From Thermodesulfovibrionia bacterium (GTDB lineage Bacteria; Nitrospirota; Thermodesulfovibrionia; UBA6902): a stretch of 54,121 nt of DNA. A model generated the notes under the pieces. The model was not told where the DNA came from. It saw only the letters and a program-made list of their open reading frames with translations, and did not search any database. The DNA lies in contig JAGVNU010000094.1 of NCBI GenBank assembly GCA_020053105.1, positions 1 to 54,121 of the forward strand, read 5' to 3'. Positions 6,915 through 16,326 of the stretch are shown here, piece by piece. How positions within the stretch are numbered: the stretch's first letter is position 1; every line of letters begins with the position of its first letter. The translations under genes were made by a program, and so were the position numbers.

Positions 6915-7014
6915 CTAATAGGCAAGAAAAAAGCATGGACAACCGACAGATCCGTTTCAACCGCTTGAGCCGTTCCAACCGTTCACGCAGTTGAAACGGC
7001 TCAAGCGGTTCAAG
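6915..7014. repeat. Dispersed repeat C, copy 4, with hairpin
   Basis: Starts AATAGGCAAGAAAAAAGCAT, as in the other copies, and ends in an inverted repeat with perfect 14-base arms CCGCTTGAGCCGTT and AACGGCTCAAGCGG. It fills most of the 287-base gap between the VapBC pair and pheA and marks the border between accessory and core DNA. The hairpin lacks a following T-run on either strand. Confidence 0.7.
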
Positions 7015-7034
7015 CCATTTCTTAACGACGTCCC

Positions 7035-7063
7035 TTGAAAAAATTAGGTTTTATTGCTAAATT
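7035..7063 (+). promoter_or_regulatory. Possible sigma70 promoter for the pheA operon
   Basis: TTGAAA at 7035-7040 and TAAATT at 7058-7063 are separated by 17 bases and lie about 50 bases before the pheA ATG. The -10 box is imperfect, so this is a moderate candidate. No attenuator or leader peptide is evident between it and pheA. Confidence 0.4.
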
Positions 7064-7110
7064 AACCAGCAACATTCTTAATTGCAAATTAGCTAAATAA
7101 CAGGCGGTGA

Positions 7111-8181
7111 ATGATGTCCGAGCTGGACAAGCTTCGTGAAAAAATTGATGATATCGACCTGAAGATTGTCGAATTATTAAATAAGAGAACAGAGATCGTC
7201 CTGGAAGTTGGAAAGACGAAACAGGACAAGCACCTGAAGATCCACTCTCCTGAAAGAGAGCGGGCCATTCTCAGGAGGATAAGAGAGAATAACCCGGGGC
7301 CGTTCCCGAACGAACCCCTGAAATTAATCTATGAAGAGATCATTTCCGCATCTCTCGCCCTGCAGCAGCCTTTAAAGGTCGCTTACCTTGGGCCTTCGGC
7401 CACATTTACTAATCTTGCCGCGAGAAGACAGTTTGGTTCTTCAACTGCATACCTGCCTGAAAGCACGATAAAAGAAGTATTCGAAGCTGTGAGCAGGGAC
7501 AAGGCTGTTTACGGGGTAGTCCCTATCGAAAACTCTACTGAAGGCGTGGTCAATTACACGCTGGATATGTTCATTGATTCGGACCTCAATATCGCCTTTG
7601 AGATCATGATGCCGATAATACAGAATCTCCTGTCAAAAACAGGTAATATGTCCGATATCAAAAAAATCTATTCTCACGCCCAGGCCAAGGCCCAGTGCAG
7701 GGGCTGGCTCAACAAAAACCTGCCCGGTGTTCCGGTCATAGAAGAGCTCAGCACTGCCGCGGCTGCCAAACGCGTTGCAAAAGACACGTCTGCCGCAGCA
7801 GTAGCAAGCGAGCTTGCCGCGTCTGAATACAATTTACAATTCATTGAAAGAGGCATTGAGGATAATAAAAACAACTACACGCGCTTCCTTGTCATTGCAA
7901 AGGACTCGCCGGGAAAGACAGGCAGAGACAAGACATCGATAATGTTTTCCATAAAGGACCAGCCCGGGTCGCTTTATTCGATATTGAGGTCCTTCGCCAG
8001 GCACAAGATCAACCTCACCAAGGTCGAGTCACGGCCATCGAGGAGAAAGGCCTGGGAATATATATTCTTTGTGGATATGGAAGGCCACATGGAAGACAAA
8101 GGAGTCAAAAAGGCAGTTAACGAAGTTAAGAAAGATTGCCTGTTCCTCAAAGTACTGGGGTCCTATCCGTCTGCAGAATAA
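7111..8181 (+). CDS. pheA: Chorismate mutase/prephenate dehydratase
   Basis: A 356-residue fusion converting chorismate to prephenate and then phenylpyruvate for phenylalanine. Residues 1-85 are an AroQ-type chorismate mutase (MSELDKLREKIDDIDLKIV). Residues 88-265 are prephenate dehydratase, with YLGPSATFTNLAA, VPIENSTEG and the catalytic NYTRF at 255-259. Residues 275-356 are the ACT domain, with GSLY (286-289) and ESRPSRRKAWEY (306-317), the phenylalanine-binding motifs, so feedback inhibition is expected. Two adjacent ATGs make the start uncertain by one codon. It is the first gene of the aromatic operon. Confidence 0.96.
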   Translation: MMSELDKLREKIDDIDLKIVELLNKRTEIVLEVGKTKQDKHLKIHSPERERAILRRIRENNPGPFPNEPLKLIYEEIISASLALQQPLKVAYLGPSATFTNLAARRQFGSSTAYLPESTIKEVFEAVSRDKAVYGVVPIENSTEGVVNYTLDMFIDSDLNIAFEIMMPIIQNLLSKTGNMSDIKKIYSHAQAKAQCRGWLNKNLPGVPVIEELSTAAAAKRVAKDTSAAAVASELAASEYNLQFIERGIEDNKNNYTRFLVIAKDSPGKTGRDKTSIMFSIKDQPGSLYSILRSFARHKINLTKVESRPSRRKAWEYIFFVDMEGHMEDKGVKKAVNEVKKDCLFLKVLGSYPSAE

Positions 8182-8196
8182 TAATCGGTATATCTC

Positions 8197-9282
8197 ATGA
8201 TACAAGCGCCCGAACATATAAGAAGCATCAATCCATACGTCCCGGGAAAGCCGATAGAAGAGCTCGAAAGAGAACTCGGCATTACAGGGTCAACAAAACT
8301 TGCGTCCAATGAAAACCCGGTGGGCTCTTCTCCTCTTGCCATGAAGGCCCTCCGTAAAGGCATATTCGGCCTGAACAGGTATCCTGACGGGAGCTGTTTT
8401 TATTTACGAAGCGCATTGTCTGAGAGGTTGAATGTAAACGGCAGCGACTTAATATTCGGCAACGGGTCTAATGAGATTATTGAGCTTGCCGTGCGGACAT
8501 TTCTCAGCCCCGGTGATGAGGTAATAATGGCCCAGCCTTCATTTGTAGTTTATTCCATGGTTGTTCAGGCGGCAAATGGAAAGAGCGTCGTTGTCCCTCT
8601 CAGGGAATGGCGTCATGACCTGGATGCAATGGCATTACGGATAACGGACAAGACAAAAATTATCTTCACGGCAAATCCCAACAATCCCACAGCCACCATA
8701 AATACAAAGGAAGAAATGGACTCCTTTATGAAAAAAGTGCCTGAAGATGTGCTGGTCATAGTTGATGAGGCATATTATGAATATGTCAGGTCTGCGGACT
8801 ATGCGGACAGCATGGAGTATTTCAGGCAGGGAAGGAATATACTCCTGCTCAGGACATTCTCTAAAATATACGGCCTGGCAGGACTCAGGATCGGTTATGG
8901 AATCGCCCGGGCGGAAATAATCACAGAGATGAACAAGGTGCGCCAGCCTTTTAATGTAAATACACTGGCCCAGATGGCTGCAGCAGCGGCACTGAATGAT
9001 CACGCTCATGTTGAGAGATCAAAGAGAATAAATGAACGGGGAATGAAATACCTTTACAGGGAACTGAAGGCCCTGAAAATTCATTTCGTACCGTCAGAAG
9101 CTAATTTTATATATGTCCCCCTTAAAGATGATGCAGCCCTTCAAATATACAATGATCTACTGAAAGAAGGGGTCATTGTCCGGCCGATGGGTCCGCGTGC
9201 AATCCGCATTACCGTAGGGCTTCCGGGAGAGAACAAAAGACTCATAGAGGCCCTGAGAAAAGTTCCGGGGAACCTGGGTTAA
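8197..9282 (+). CDS. hisC: Histidinol-phosphate/aromatic aminotransferase
   Basis: A 361-residue class I/II PLP aminotransferase of the HisC subfamily. It has LASNENPVGSSP (35-46), ANPNNPTAT (159-167), DEAYYEY (190-196) and the PLP lysine K223 in RTFSKIYGLAGLRIGYG. It lies 15 bases after pheA, before tyrA, so it probably transaminates phenylpyruvate, hydroxyphenylpyruvate or prephenate, as HisC-like enzymes do in many bacteria. A role in histidine synthesis is also possible; no other his gene is nearby. Confidence 0.92.
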   Translation: MIQAPEHIRSINPYVPGKPIEELERELGITGSTKLASNENPVGSSPLAMKALRKGIFGLNRYPDGSCFYLRSALSERLNVNGSDLIFGNGSNEIIELAVRTFLSPGDEVIMAQPSFVVYSMVVQAANGKSVVVPLREWRHDLDAMALRITDKTKIIFTANPNNPTATINTKEEMDSFMKKVPEDVLVIVDEAYYEYVRSADYADSMEYFRQGRNILLLRTFSKIYGLAGLRIGYGIARAEIITEMNKVRQPFNVNTLAQMAAAAALNDHAHVERSKRINERGMKYLYRELKALKIHFVPSEANFIYVPLKDDAALQIYNDLLKEGVIVRPMGPRAIRITVGLPGENKRLIEALRKVPGNLG

Positions 9283-9367
9283 GAATTTTCTTGATCAATC
9301 CTTTATAATTATACCTGCTTAAATTCTAAAGGTTTCTGAATAAATTTTTTCTGAGATATCTTATATT

Positions 9368-10222
9368 GTGAATTTCAAAAAAATAACAATAATCGGGATC
9401 GGATTAATCGGCAGCTCTTTTGCCCTTGCCTTAAAAAAACAGGGGTTCAACGGGACCATAACCGGCGTGGGTAGAAACGAAGACAACCTGATAAAGGCAA
9501 AAGAGATGGGCATTGTTGATGAGTATTCAACATCACATGCTGAAGGAGTAACAAACGCAGACCTGATTTTACTGGCCTCACCGGTAGGACATTTTGAAGG
9601 GATTATAAAAAACATAAGGGACAATATCAAAAAAGGCGCTATTGTTACGGATGTTGGAAGTGTAAAGGCAGGGGTGTTAAAGAAGATCAGACCGTTGATT
9701 CCTGAGGGCGTCAGCTTTGTCGGCGGTCATCCGATTGCAGGGAAGGAATGTTCAGGCATATACGCCGCCACACCCGACCTGTTTAAGAACGCAAAGTGCA
9801 TTATTACCCCTGAAGAAAATACAAACAGAGAAGCCCTTGATAAGGTAATAGATATCTGGAAGAAGACGGGAGCTGTGACCGTTATTATGAGTCCTGAAGA
9901 GCACGACCTTGTCTTTGCCGCAGTCAGCCACCTGCCTCATGTGGTTGCATATGCGCTGGTCAATTCCATTCTCGATGTGGACGAAAGCATACTTAAGCAC
10001 GGAGGCAAGGGGCTAAAGGACATGACAAGGATCGCACTGAGTCCCACTGAACTATGGCGGGACATATGTTCTTATAACAGGGAAGACATCCTGATGACCC
10101 TCAGAAAATTCTCGTCCTCTATCACGCATATGATAAACCTCTTTGAGGAATCAGACTGGGACGGTCTTGAAAAAGAGTTCACAAGGGCCAAAAAGGCAAG
10201 ACAAGGCATTGAACCGGATTAG
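9368..10222 (+). CDS. tyrA: Prephenate dehydrogenase
   Basis: A 284-residue NAD(P)-dependent enzyme oxidising prephenate or arogenate on the way to tyrosine. The Rossmann motif GIGLIGSSFALAL is at 10-22, with conserved HPIAGKE and the catalytic-helix histidines in SHLPHVVAYAL. It begins with GTG (NFKKITIIG) and ends without an ACT domain, so it is the short form. It overlaps aroA by 14 bases if aroA starts at the TTG I chose. Confidence 0.94.
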   Translation: MNFKKITIIGIGLIGSSFALALKKQGFNGTITGVGRNEDNLIKAKEMGIVDEYSTSHAEGVTNADLILLASPVGHFEGIIKNIRDNIKKGAIVTDVGSVKAGVLKKIRPLIPEGVSFVGGHPIAGKECSGIYAATPDLFKNAKCIITPEENTNREALDKVIDIWKKTGAVTVIMSPEEHDLVFAAVSHLPHVVAYALVNSILDVDESILKHGGKGLKDMTRIALSPTELWRDICSYNREDILMTLRKFSSSITHMINLFEESDWDGLEKEFTRAKKARQGIEPD

Positions 10223-11516
10223 CATAAAATATAAAGGCCCCCTGCGAGGGGAAATAACCACTCCCCCTGACAAATCAATATCCCACCGGGCGATTATGTT
10301 TTCATCTCTTGCAGAGGGGCAGAGCATTGTCCGGAATTTCCTCAGGGCGGAAGATCCGCTGAGAACCCTTGAGGCATTTAAGCAGATGGGGATTGAAATA
10401 AACGAAAGCCCTCAGCCCTCAGCTCTCAGCTCTCGGAACAATGAAATAATAATCAGCGGCAAAGGATTAAACGGCCTCACTCAACCAAAGAACATTATTG
10501 ATTGCGGCAACTCGGGGACTACGATGAGACTGCTCAGCGGCGTTCTCGCAGGACAGCTTTTCCCCACTTCCCTGACCGGTGATTCATCACTCAGGAGCAG
10601 GCCGATGAAAAGGGTCATTACCCCGCTTACTGAAATGGGCGCTGTCATTGAATCGGAAAATGGATACCCCCCGCTCAGGATCAAGGGCGGCAAATTAACA
10701 CCGATCAGCTACAAATCCCCGGTGGCAAGCGCGCAGGTAAAATCGGCGATCATACTTGCAGGACTATACTGCGACGGCGTTACTATGGTAATTGAGCCAG
10801 GCAAATCCAGAGACCATACAGAGCGGATGCTTAAGTCATGCGGGGTTGAAATAGATATAAAAGACCTCGCAGTAAGTGTTAAGGGCATAGCATCATTAAA
10901 ACCTATGGAAATAACAGTACCTGGAGACCTTTCGTCTGCGGCATTTTTTATCGTCGCAGGCCTTCTTGTCCCGCAGTCTGAAATATTAATTAAGAATACC
11001 GGGATAAATCCCACAAGGTCCGGACTGATAGATATCCTTGATCTGATGGGCGCAGATATAAAACTCGAAAATGAACGGATTGTCTCCGGCGAACCTGTCG
11101 CTGATCTCTATGTAAAATATTCTCAGTTGAAAGGCATAGACATAGGATGTGATCTCATTCTCAGGGCCATTGATGAATTCCCGATTCTGTGTGTTGCAGC
11201 TGCAAAGGCTGAGGGAACGACAAGGATAACAGGGGCAAAGGAATTGAGGGTAAAGGAATCCGACCGGATAGCATCAATGGCCGCTGAGCTGCGGAAGATG
11301 GATGTGAATATTGAAGAGCTTGAAGACGGTCTTATTATAGAAGGACGCGAAGATCTCAAACCAGCTGCAGCCATAAGTTACGGAGACCACCGGATCGCAA
11401 TGTCCATGCTTATTGCAGGGCTCACTGCTGCAGGTGTAACAACCGTTGATGATACGGACTGTGTGAGTACCTCCTTCCCCGGATTTATGGATATGCTTGG
11501 GAGTCTGGTAGCATGA
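10209..11516 (+). CDS. aroA: 3-phosphoshikimate 1-carboxyvinyltransferase (EPSP synthase)
   Basis: The enzyme joins phosphoenolpyruvate to shikimate-3-phosphate. Motifs are PPDKSISHRA near the start, GNSGTTMRLLSG, SRDHTERML, DEFPILCVAAA, KESDR and DHRIAMS near the end. The frame is open from 10143, but I chose the TTG at 10209 because the family starts just before the ISIKYKGPLRG strand, giving 435 residues, close to the usual 427-440. A loop reading SPQPSALSSRNNE (DNA CCTCAGCTCTCAGCTCTC) near residue 60 looks like a small insertion of simple repeat. It overlaps cmk by four bases (ATGA). Confidence 0.95.
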   Translation: MNRISIKYKGPLRGEITTPPDKSISHRAIMFSSLAEGQSIVRNFLRAEDPLRTLEAFKQMGIEINESPQPSALSSRNNEIIISGKGLNGLTQPKNIIDCGNSGTTMRLLSGVLAGQLFPTSLTGDSSLRSRPMKRVITPLTEMGAVIESENGYPPLRIKGGKLTPISYKSPVASAQVKSAIILAGLYCDGVTMVIEPGKSRDHTERMLKSCGVEIDIKDLAVSVKGIASLKPMEITVPGDLSSAAFFIVAGLLVPQSEILIKNTGINPTRSGLIDILDLMGADIKLENERIVSGEPVADLYVKYSQLKGIDIGCDLILRAIDEFPILCVAAAKAEGTTRITGAKELRVKESDRIASMAAELRKMDVNIEELEDGLIIEGREDLKPAAAISYGDHRIAMSMLIAGLTAAGVTTVDDTDCVSTSFPGFMDMLGSLVA

Positions 11517-12157
11517 AAAACGTAATCACAATAGACGGCCCTTCAGGTTCAGGCAAGGGGACCATTTCAAAACTACTGGCCATTAAACTCGGATATAACT
11601 ACCTCGACACTGGCGCTCTTTACAGGGCAGTGGCCTGGAAGGTGAGAGAAGAGAAGACCAACCCTGATAACGAGGAGGCCCTTAAGAAGATACTGGAGGA
11701 CATCAAAATAAATTTTGAAGGCAACAGGATTTTTGTGGACGGCATTGACGTGAGCTCAGCTATACGGACAGCTGAAATCGGGGAACTCAGTTCGCGGGTT
11801 TCCGCTAAGCCGGCTGTGAGGGCCGCCCTTTTTTCCCTGCAGCGGGAGATGGGTCTTCAGGGAAAAGTAGTGATCGAAGGCAGGGACACGGGCACAGCCA
11901 TATTTCCCGAGGCAGAGAACAAATTCTATCTTGACGCAGGAATTGAAGAGAGGGCCAGGAGAAGATATGAGGAGCTTAGAGTCAAAGACCCCGAAGCAAC
12001 CCTTGAAAAAACAATTGAAGACATAAGAAAACGGGACACAAGGGACTCCTCAAGGGAAAACGCGCCATTGATGAAAACAGATGACATGGTATATATTGAT
12101 TCAACCCGTTTAAGCATAGAAGAGGTCGTTGTAAAGATACTGGAGCACTTGAAGTAA
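11513..12157 (+). CDS. cmk: Cytidylate kinase
   Basis: A 214-residue (d)CMP kinase phosphorylating CMP with ATP. It starts MKNVITIDGPSGSGKGTISK with the P-loop at 9-16, then LDTGALYRAVAW, IEGRDTGTAIFP and the lid with DIRKRDTRDSSR and SAP-type DDMVYIDST. The start overlaps the aroA stop codon (ATGA), so the two are translationally coupled. Between aroA and rpsA is a common place for cmk in bacteria. Confidence 0.96.
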   Translation: MKNVITIDGPSGSGKGTISKLLAIKLGYNYLDTGALYRAVAWKVREEKTNPDNEEALKKILEDIKINFEGNRIFVDGIDVSSAIRTAEIGELSSRVSAKPAVRAALFSLQREMGLQGKVVIEGRDTGTAIFPEAENKFYLDAGIEERARRRYEELRVKDPEATLEKTIEDIRKRDTRDSSRENAPLMKTDDMVYIDSTRLSIEEVVVKILEHLK

Positions 12158-12219
12158 TTTGCAGAAGATCAAAATCTAAGACTTAACTATTTCACAAAGG
12201 GAACTCAGCATATTCTAAA

Positions 12220-12858
12220 ATGAGCAAAGTTACAGACATACTTTATGAACTCGTTGCCGTCACTATCCGGACAATATTGCGTATCAACGGGGGCTATGAG
12301 ATTAAAGGGAAGGAAAACATTCCGCTGGAAGGAGGGGTGCTCGTTGCCGCAAATCATATCAGTTACCTGGACCCTCCGCTGGTCGGTTCTTTACTTCCCC
12401 GGCGGGCCACATTTATGGCAAGGAAAGGTCTTTTTGATATTCCCGTTCTCGGCTCGATCATAAAAGGCGCCGCCTTCCCGGTTGACAGGGAAAGGACCCG
12501 GCCATCAACTATAAAGGAAACCGTCAGAAGACTGAAAAACGGTGAGCTTATTGTCATATTCCCTGAAGGAAGGAGAAATGAATCGGGCGAACTTATGGAA
12601 GCCAAGCGGGGCGTCGGCATGATCGGCAGCCTCAGCAGGGCCCCGGTCGTTCCCGCCCTGATCGTCGGAAGCGACAAGGCGCTGCCTGTCAATGCTAAAT
12701 GGCTGAAAAGGGCCAGGGTCACTTTATTAATCGGAAAACCCATATATTATAATTCCATTACAGAGGGGACAAATTACAGCGGTCACGAGTTACATGAAGA
12801 GATCAGCAGCAGGGTCATGGCAGCTATAAGAGAAATGCAGAACAATTATGAAAATTAA
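12220..12858 (+). CDS. plsC: 1-acyl-sn-glycerol-3-phosphate acyltransferase
   Basis: A 212-residue PlsC-type acyltransferase making phosphatidic acid at the inner membrane. The catalytic motif NHISYLDP (HX4D) is at about residues 46-53, and the substrate-binding FPEGRRNESG follows near 115-124. Middle motif PVDRERTRPST is also typical. There is no strong N-terminal transmembrane segment. It follows cmk by 62 bases and overlaps ispH by 11. Confidence 0.93.
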   Translation: MSKVTDILYELVAVTIRTILRINGGYEIKGKENIPLEGGVLVAANHISYLDPPLVGSLLPRRATFMARKGLFDIPVLGSIIKGAAFPVDRERTRPSTIKETVRRLKNGELIVIFPEGRRNESGELMEAKRGVGMIGSLSRAPVVPALIVGSDKALPVNAKWLKRARVTLLIGKPIYYNSITEGTNYSGHELHEEISSRVMAAIREMQNNYEN

Positions 12859-13687
12859 TATTGCCAAAAAGGCGGGCTTTTGTTTCGGGGTAAAACGCGC
12901 TATTGATATAACATTTAATCTTGCAAAAGAAGACAATAAAGGTCTGTACACATACGGCCCTCTGATCCACAACCCTCAGGTAGTGGAAGAGCTGAGGCAG
13001 AAGGGGGTTAAGACAGTCGATGATCTGACTTCCCCGGATATCAGAACCATTATAATCAGGACCCACGGTGTTTCACCTGAGGTATATGCCGAAACCAACA
13101 AAATGGGGTATAATGTTATTGACGCGACCTGTCCCTTTGTGAAAAAAGCTCAAAATTTCGCGCAGATTCTTAATGATGAGGGATACCAGGTGCTGATCAT
13201 TGGAGATAAAGAGCATCCTGAAGTCCAGGGGCTGATTGGTTTTGCGGGGGGCCATGCGGTTGTCGCGGACAGTCCTGATAATTTGCCTGCGTTAAAAAAT
13301 AAAGTCGGCATAATAGTACAGACAACACAGCCGTTTGATACATTCAGGAATATAGTCTTACAGGTGATCAACGCTGTAAGGGAAGTAAAAATTTATAATA
13401 CTATATGCGATTTTACCGCTCAGAGAGTAAAGGAAACGCGGGAGCTGGCAAAAAAAGTAGAGCTGATGGTAATAGTCGGCGGGAAGAACAGTTCCAATAC
13501 AAACCAGCTTGTAAAACTATCTAAAGACGTTTGTGCTAAAGTATATCATGTAGAAACCGCTGATGAAATAAAGGAAGAATGGTTTCAGGGAATTGAAAAT
13601 GTCGGAATAACCGGCGGCGCTTCAACTCCTCAGTGGATAATAGACGATGCTGTGAATAAAATAAGAGAAATTTCTGTCAGGAGGTAA
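12848..13687 (+). CDS. ispH: 4-hydroxy-3-methylbut-2-enyl diphosphate reductase
   Basis: The last enzyme of the MEP isoprenoid pathway, reducing HMBPP to IPP and DMAPP. All three iron-sulfur cysteines are present (C12, C95, C187), as are substrate histidines H41, H73 and H123, the proton-relay E125 (KEHPEVQG) and the SSNTNQL motif (215-221). At 279 residues it is the short form without a fused S1 domain, which is encoded separately by the next gene, rpsA. Start overlaps plsC by 11 bases. Confidence 0.97.
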   Translation: MKINIAKKAGFCFGVKRAIDITFNLAKEDNKGLYTYGPLIHNPQVVEELRQKGVKTVDDLTSPDIRTIIIRTHGVSPEVYAETNKMGYNVIDATCPFVKKAQNFAQILNDEGYQVLIIGDKEHPEVQGLIGFAGGHAVVADSPDNLPALKNKVGIIVQTTQPFDTFRNIVLQVINAVREVKIYNTICDFTAQRVKETRELAKKVELMVIVGGKNSSNTNQLVKLSKDVCAKVYHVETADEIKEEWFQGIENVGITGGASTPQWIIDDAVNKIREISVRR

Positions 13688-13700
13688 TATAATTACAACC

Positions 13701-15278
13701 ATGGAACTTCAAATGAATGATTTTGAAAAATTTTATGCCGACTCATTCAGGGGATTGAGGGCAGGCGCAATAACTAAGGGAAGGATTATTCAGGTAAAGT
13801 CAGATGGCGTTATCGTCGATGTCGGATCGAAAAGCGAGGGCTTCATACCTCTGGGTGAACTTGTTGATAATGAACTGAAGAACCTTCACCCCGGAGACGA
13901 GATCGAGGTCTTTATCGAAAGACTCAGTGACTCCGACGGCTTTGTCAAGCTTTCAAGACAAAAGGCCCAGGGCGTAAGGTCATGGGACATGATAGAAGCG
14001 GCCTTTCAAAAGGGCGAGCCTGTGGACGGGAAAATTACAGGCAAGGTCAAGGGAGGCATGACCGTCAGCATCAGCGGAGTAAATGCCTTCCTGCCGGGAT
14101 CACAGATAGACCTGAAGGCCCCAAAAAATACGGACCAGCTTATCGGGCACAACTTTACATTCAAGATACTGAATTTCAACCAAAAAGGATCAAACGTTAT
14201 CGTCTCAAGGCGCGCCCTTCTTGAGGAAGAGCGGAATAAACTCAGGGGAGAGACACTGACCAGCCTTAAAGAAGGCTCTCTTATAAAAGGGAAGATCAAG
14301 AACCTCACAGATTACGGCGCCTTTATTGACCTTGGAGGCATTGACGGGCTGCTTCATATCTCCGATATGTCATGGGGACGGATAAGTCATCCGGGAGAAT
14401 TGTTCAGCGTAGGAGATACCATCGAAGTAATCGTCCTTACATTCAATCCTGAAAATGAAAAAGTGACCCTTGGCTTTAAACAGAAAAAGACGGACCCGTG
14501 GGCCTCGGCCGAAGGGAAATATCCGCCGGGACAAAAAGTCTTCGGGAAAGTAATAACCATAACTGATTACGGCATATTTGTCGAACTCGAAGAGGGAGTG
14601 GAGGGACTGATACATGTCAGCGAAATAGACTGGCTGGAGAAATCCATCAAACCGTCCAAGTACTTCTCCATCGGCGACAGGGTTGAGGCAGTCATATTAA
14701 AAGTCAACAAAGAAGACAAACGGATTTCGTTAAGCATACGGCAGCTCAAACCCAACCCGTGGGAAATTATAAAGGACAAATACACCGTCGGGCAGAGGAT
14801 CACCGGCAAGGTAAAAAGCTTCGCGGATTTTGGGGCCTTTATATCAATTGATGAGGGGGTAGATGCCCTGCTCCATGTCTCGGACATGTCATGGGTAAAG
14901 CGTGTAAAACACCCTTCCGATGTGCTCAAGAAAGGCCAGGAGGTAGAAGTAATTATTCAGAATATCGAGCCTGAAAAAGAAAGGATATCCGTTGGTCTCA
15001 AGCAACTGACTACTGATCCTTGGCTTGATAACATTCCAGCCAAATACAGCCTCGGTGATTCAGTTACCGGGAAAGTCGTAAGCATTACCGACTTCGGACT
15101 TTTTGTAGAGCTTGAAGACGGTGTGGAGGGATTGCTGCACATCTCGGAGATTGAAAAAAAGTCTGACGCGAAACTGGAAGATCTCTTTAAGCCAGGGGAT
15201 GAATTAAGGACGCGAATCGTAAATGTCAAACCGGCTGACAGGAAGATAGACCTCAGCCTTAAGACCATGATCGGGTAA
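13701..15278 (+). CDS. rpsA: 30S ribosomal protein S1
   Basis: A 525-residue protein with six S1 RNA-binding repeats. The second is the most degenerate (PVDGKITGKVKGGMTVSI). Repeats three to six have clear signatures such as DYGAFIDLGGIDGLLHISD and DFGLFVELEDGVEGLLHIS. It brings mRNA to the 30S subunit. It lies 13 bases after ispH, the two probably co-transcribed, as in many deltaproteobacteria and Nitrospirota. Confidence 0.95.
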   Translation: MELQMNDFEKFYADSFRGLRAGAITKGRIIQVKSDGVIVDVGSKSEGFIPLGELVDNELKNLHPGDEIEVFIERLSDSDGFVKLSRQKAQGVRSWDMIEAAFQKGEPVDGKITGKVKGGMTVSISGVNAFLPGSQIDLKAPKNTDQLIGHNFTFKILNFNQKGSNVIVSRRALLEEERNKLRGETLTSLKEGSLIKGKIKNLTDYGAFIDLGGIDGLLHISDMSWGRISHPGELFSVGDTIEVIVLTFNPENEKVTLGFKQKKTDPWASAEGKYPPGQKVFGKVITITDYGIFVELEEGVEGLIHVSEIDWLEKSIKPSKYFSIGDRVEAVILKVNKEDKRISLSIRQLKPNPWEIIKDKYTVGQRITGKVKSFADFGAFISIDEGVDALLHVSDMSWVKRVKHPSDVLKKGQEVEVIIQNIEPEKERISVGLKQLTTDPWLDNIPAKYSLGDSVTGKVVSITDFGLFVELEDGVEGLLHISEIEKKSDAKLEDLFKPGDELRTRIVNVKPADRKIDLSLKTMIG

Positions 15279-15415
15279 AACAGAATAAATTGAACTATGC
15301 AATATATAAGTTTGAAAAATCAAGACAAATTATCTCTGAATTATTCATTATGCTTTTTTCAACGCGCATCCAGCCTGCCGGAAGACAAACAATCGGTTAT
15401 TGAGGTACACCTCAA

Positions 15416-16264
15416 TTGAAAAAGATCCTTATCTTTTTTCTGATTATATTTGCAGTCATCGCGCTGCTCAGTCTTATGCTGACCTTTTCGCACAAGATCC
15501 CTTTGGGTGAAAAGGTCGCAGTTATCAAGGTAACCGGTGTAATAATTGACTCCACGAGTGTAATTGAAGAATTAAAGGAATACTCCAAAGATGCTTCTGT
15601 TAAAGCCATTGTCCTCAGGGTTGACAGCCCCGGCGGCGCTGTTGCACCTTCGCAGGAAATCCACGAAGAAATAATCAAGGCCAAGCAGAACAAAAAAGTT
15701 GTTGTTTCCATGGGCACAGTAGCAGCTTCAGGAGGCTATTATATATCCGCCCCTGCGGACAAGATCGTGGCCAACGCCGGCACACTGACCGGGTCCATCG
15801 GCGTAATTATGGAACTGCCTAATATCGAAGGGCTCATGAAAAAGATAGGCGTTGAAACGCAGATAGTAAAAAGCGGCAGGCACAAGGACATGGCCTCAGT
15901 CTTCAGGTCTTTGACTCCTGAAGAGAAACAGATCCTTCAGACAGTCCTCGACGATGTGCACAACCAGTTCATCGCTGCTGTTTCAGAAGGGCGGGGAATA
16001 AAAATCGAAGACATAAAAGACATAGCTGACGGACGCATATTCACCGGAAAAATGGCAAAGGACATAGGCCTGGTGGATGAACTGGGCAATCTTCAGGACG
16101 CAATAATGCTGGCAGGCAAGTTAACAGGTATCAAGGGGGAGCCCAGGGTAGTTACCAAGAAGGAAGAATTCAGCATCTTCAGTCTGCTTAAGGGGCAGCT
16201 GCCGGACAATCTGATCGGCAATGTTTTTTCCGGCATACAATTGAAATATTTATTTACCCCATAA
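15416..16264 (+). CDS. sppA: Signal peptide peptidase SppA (S49 family)
   Basis: A 282-residue membrane-anchored serine peptidase of the short SppA type. Residues 4-24 form a signal anchor. The catalytic Ser105 lies in TVAASGGYYIS and the general-base Lys157 in VKSGRHKDMA; VDSPGG (69-74) and TLTGSIGVI (123-131) are family motifs. It degrades leftover signal peptides in the inner membrane. The start is TTG (KKILIFF), as no ATG fits the anchor. A gap of 137 bases after rpsA shows no clear terminator. Confidence 0.93.
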   Translation: MKKILIFFLIIFAVIALLSLMLTFSHKIPLGEKVAVIKVTGVIIDSTSVIEELKEYSKDASVKAIVLRVDSPGGAVAPSQEIHEEIIKAKQNKKVVVSMGTVAASGGYYISAPADKIVANAGTLTGSIGVIMELPNIEGLMKKIGVETQIVKSGRHKDMASVFRSLTPEEKQILQTVLDDVHNQFIAAVSEGRGIKIEDIKDIADGRIFTGKMAKDIGLVDELGNLQDAIMLAGKLTGIKGEPRVVTKKEEFSIFSLLKGQLPDNLIGNVFSGIQLKYLFTP

Positions 16265-16277
16265 CTTATTTTTTTCA

Positions 16278-16305
16278 TTGACATTTAGGCTTTAATATAT
16301 ATAAT
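16278..16305 (+). promoter_or_regulatory. Sigma70-type promoter of ihfB
   Basis: A consensus -35 TTGACA (16278-16283) and a consensus -10 TATAAT (16300-16305) are 16 bases apart. They lie 21 bases upstream of the ihfB ATG, so the leader is very short but still holds the strong ribosome site AGGAGG at 16316-16321. It gives ihfB transcription independent of the upstream operon. Confidence 0.75.
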
Positions 16306-16326
16306 TTTCATAATAGGAGGAGATAT

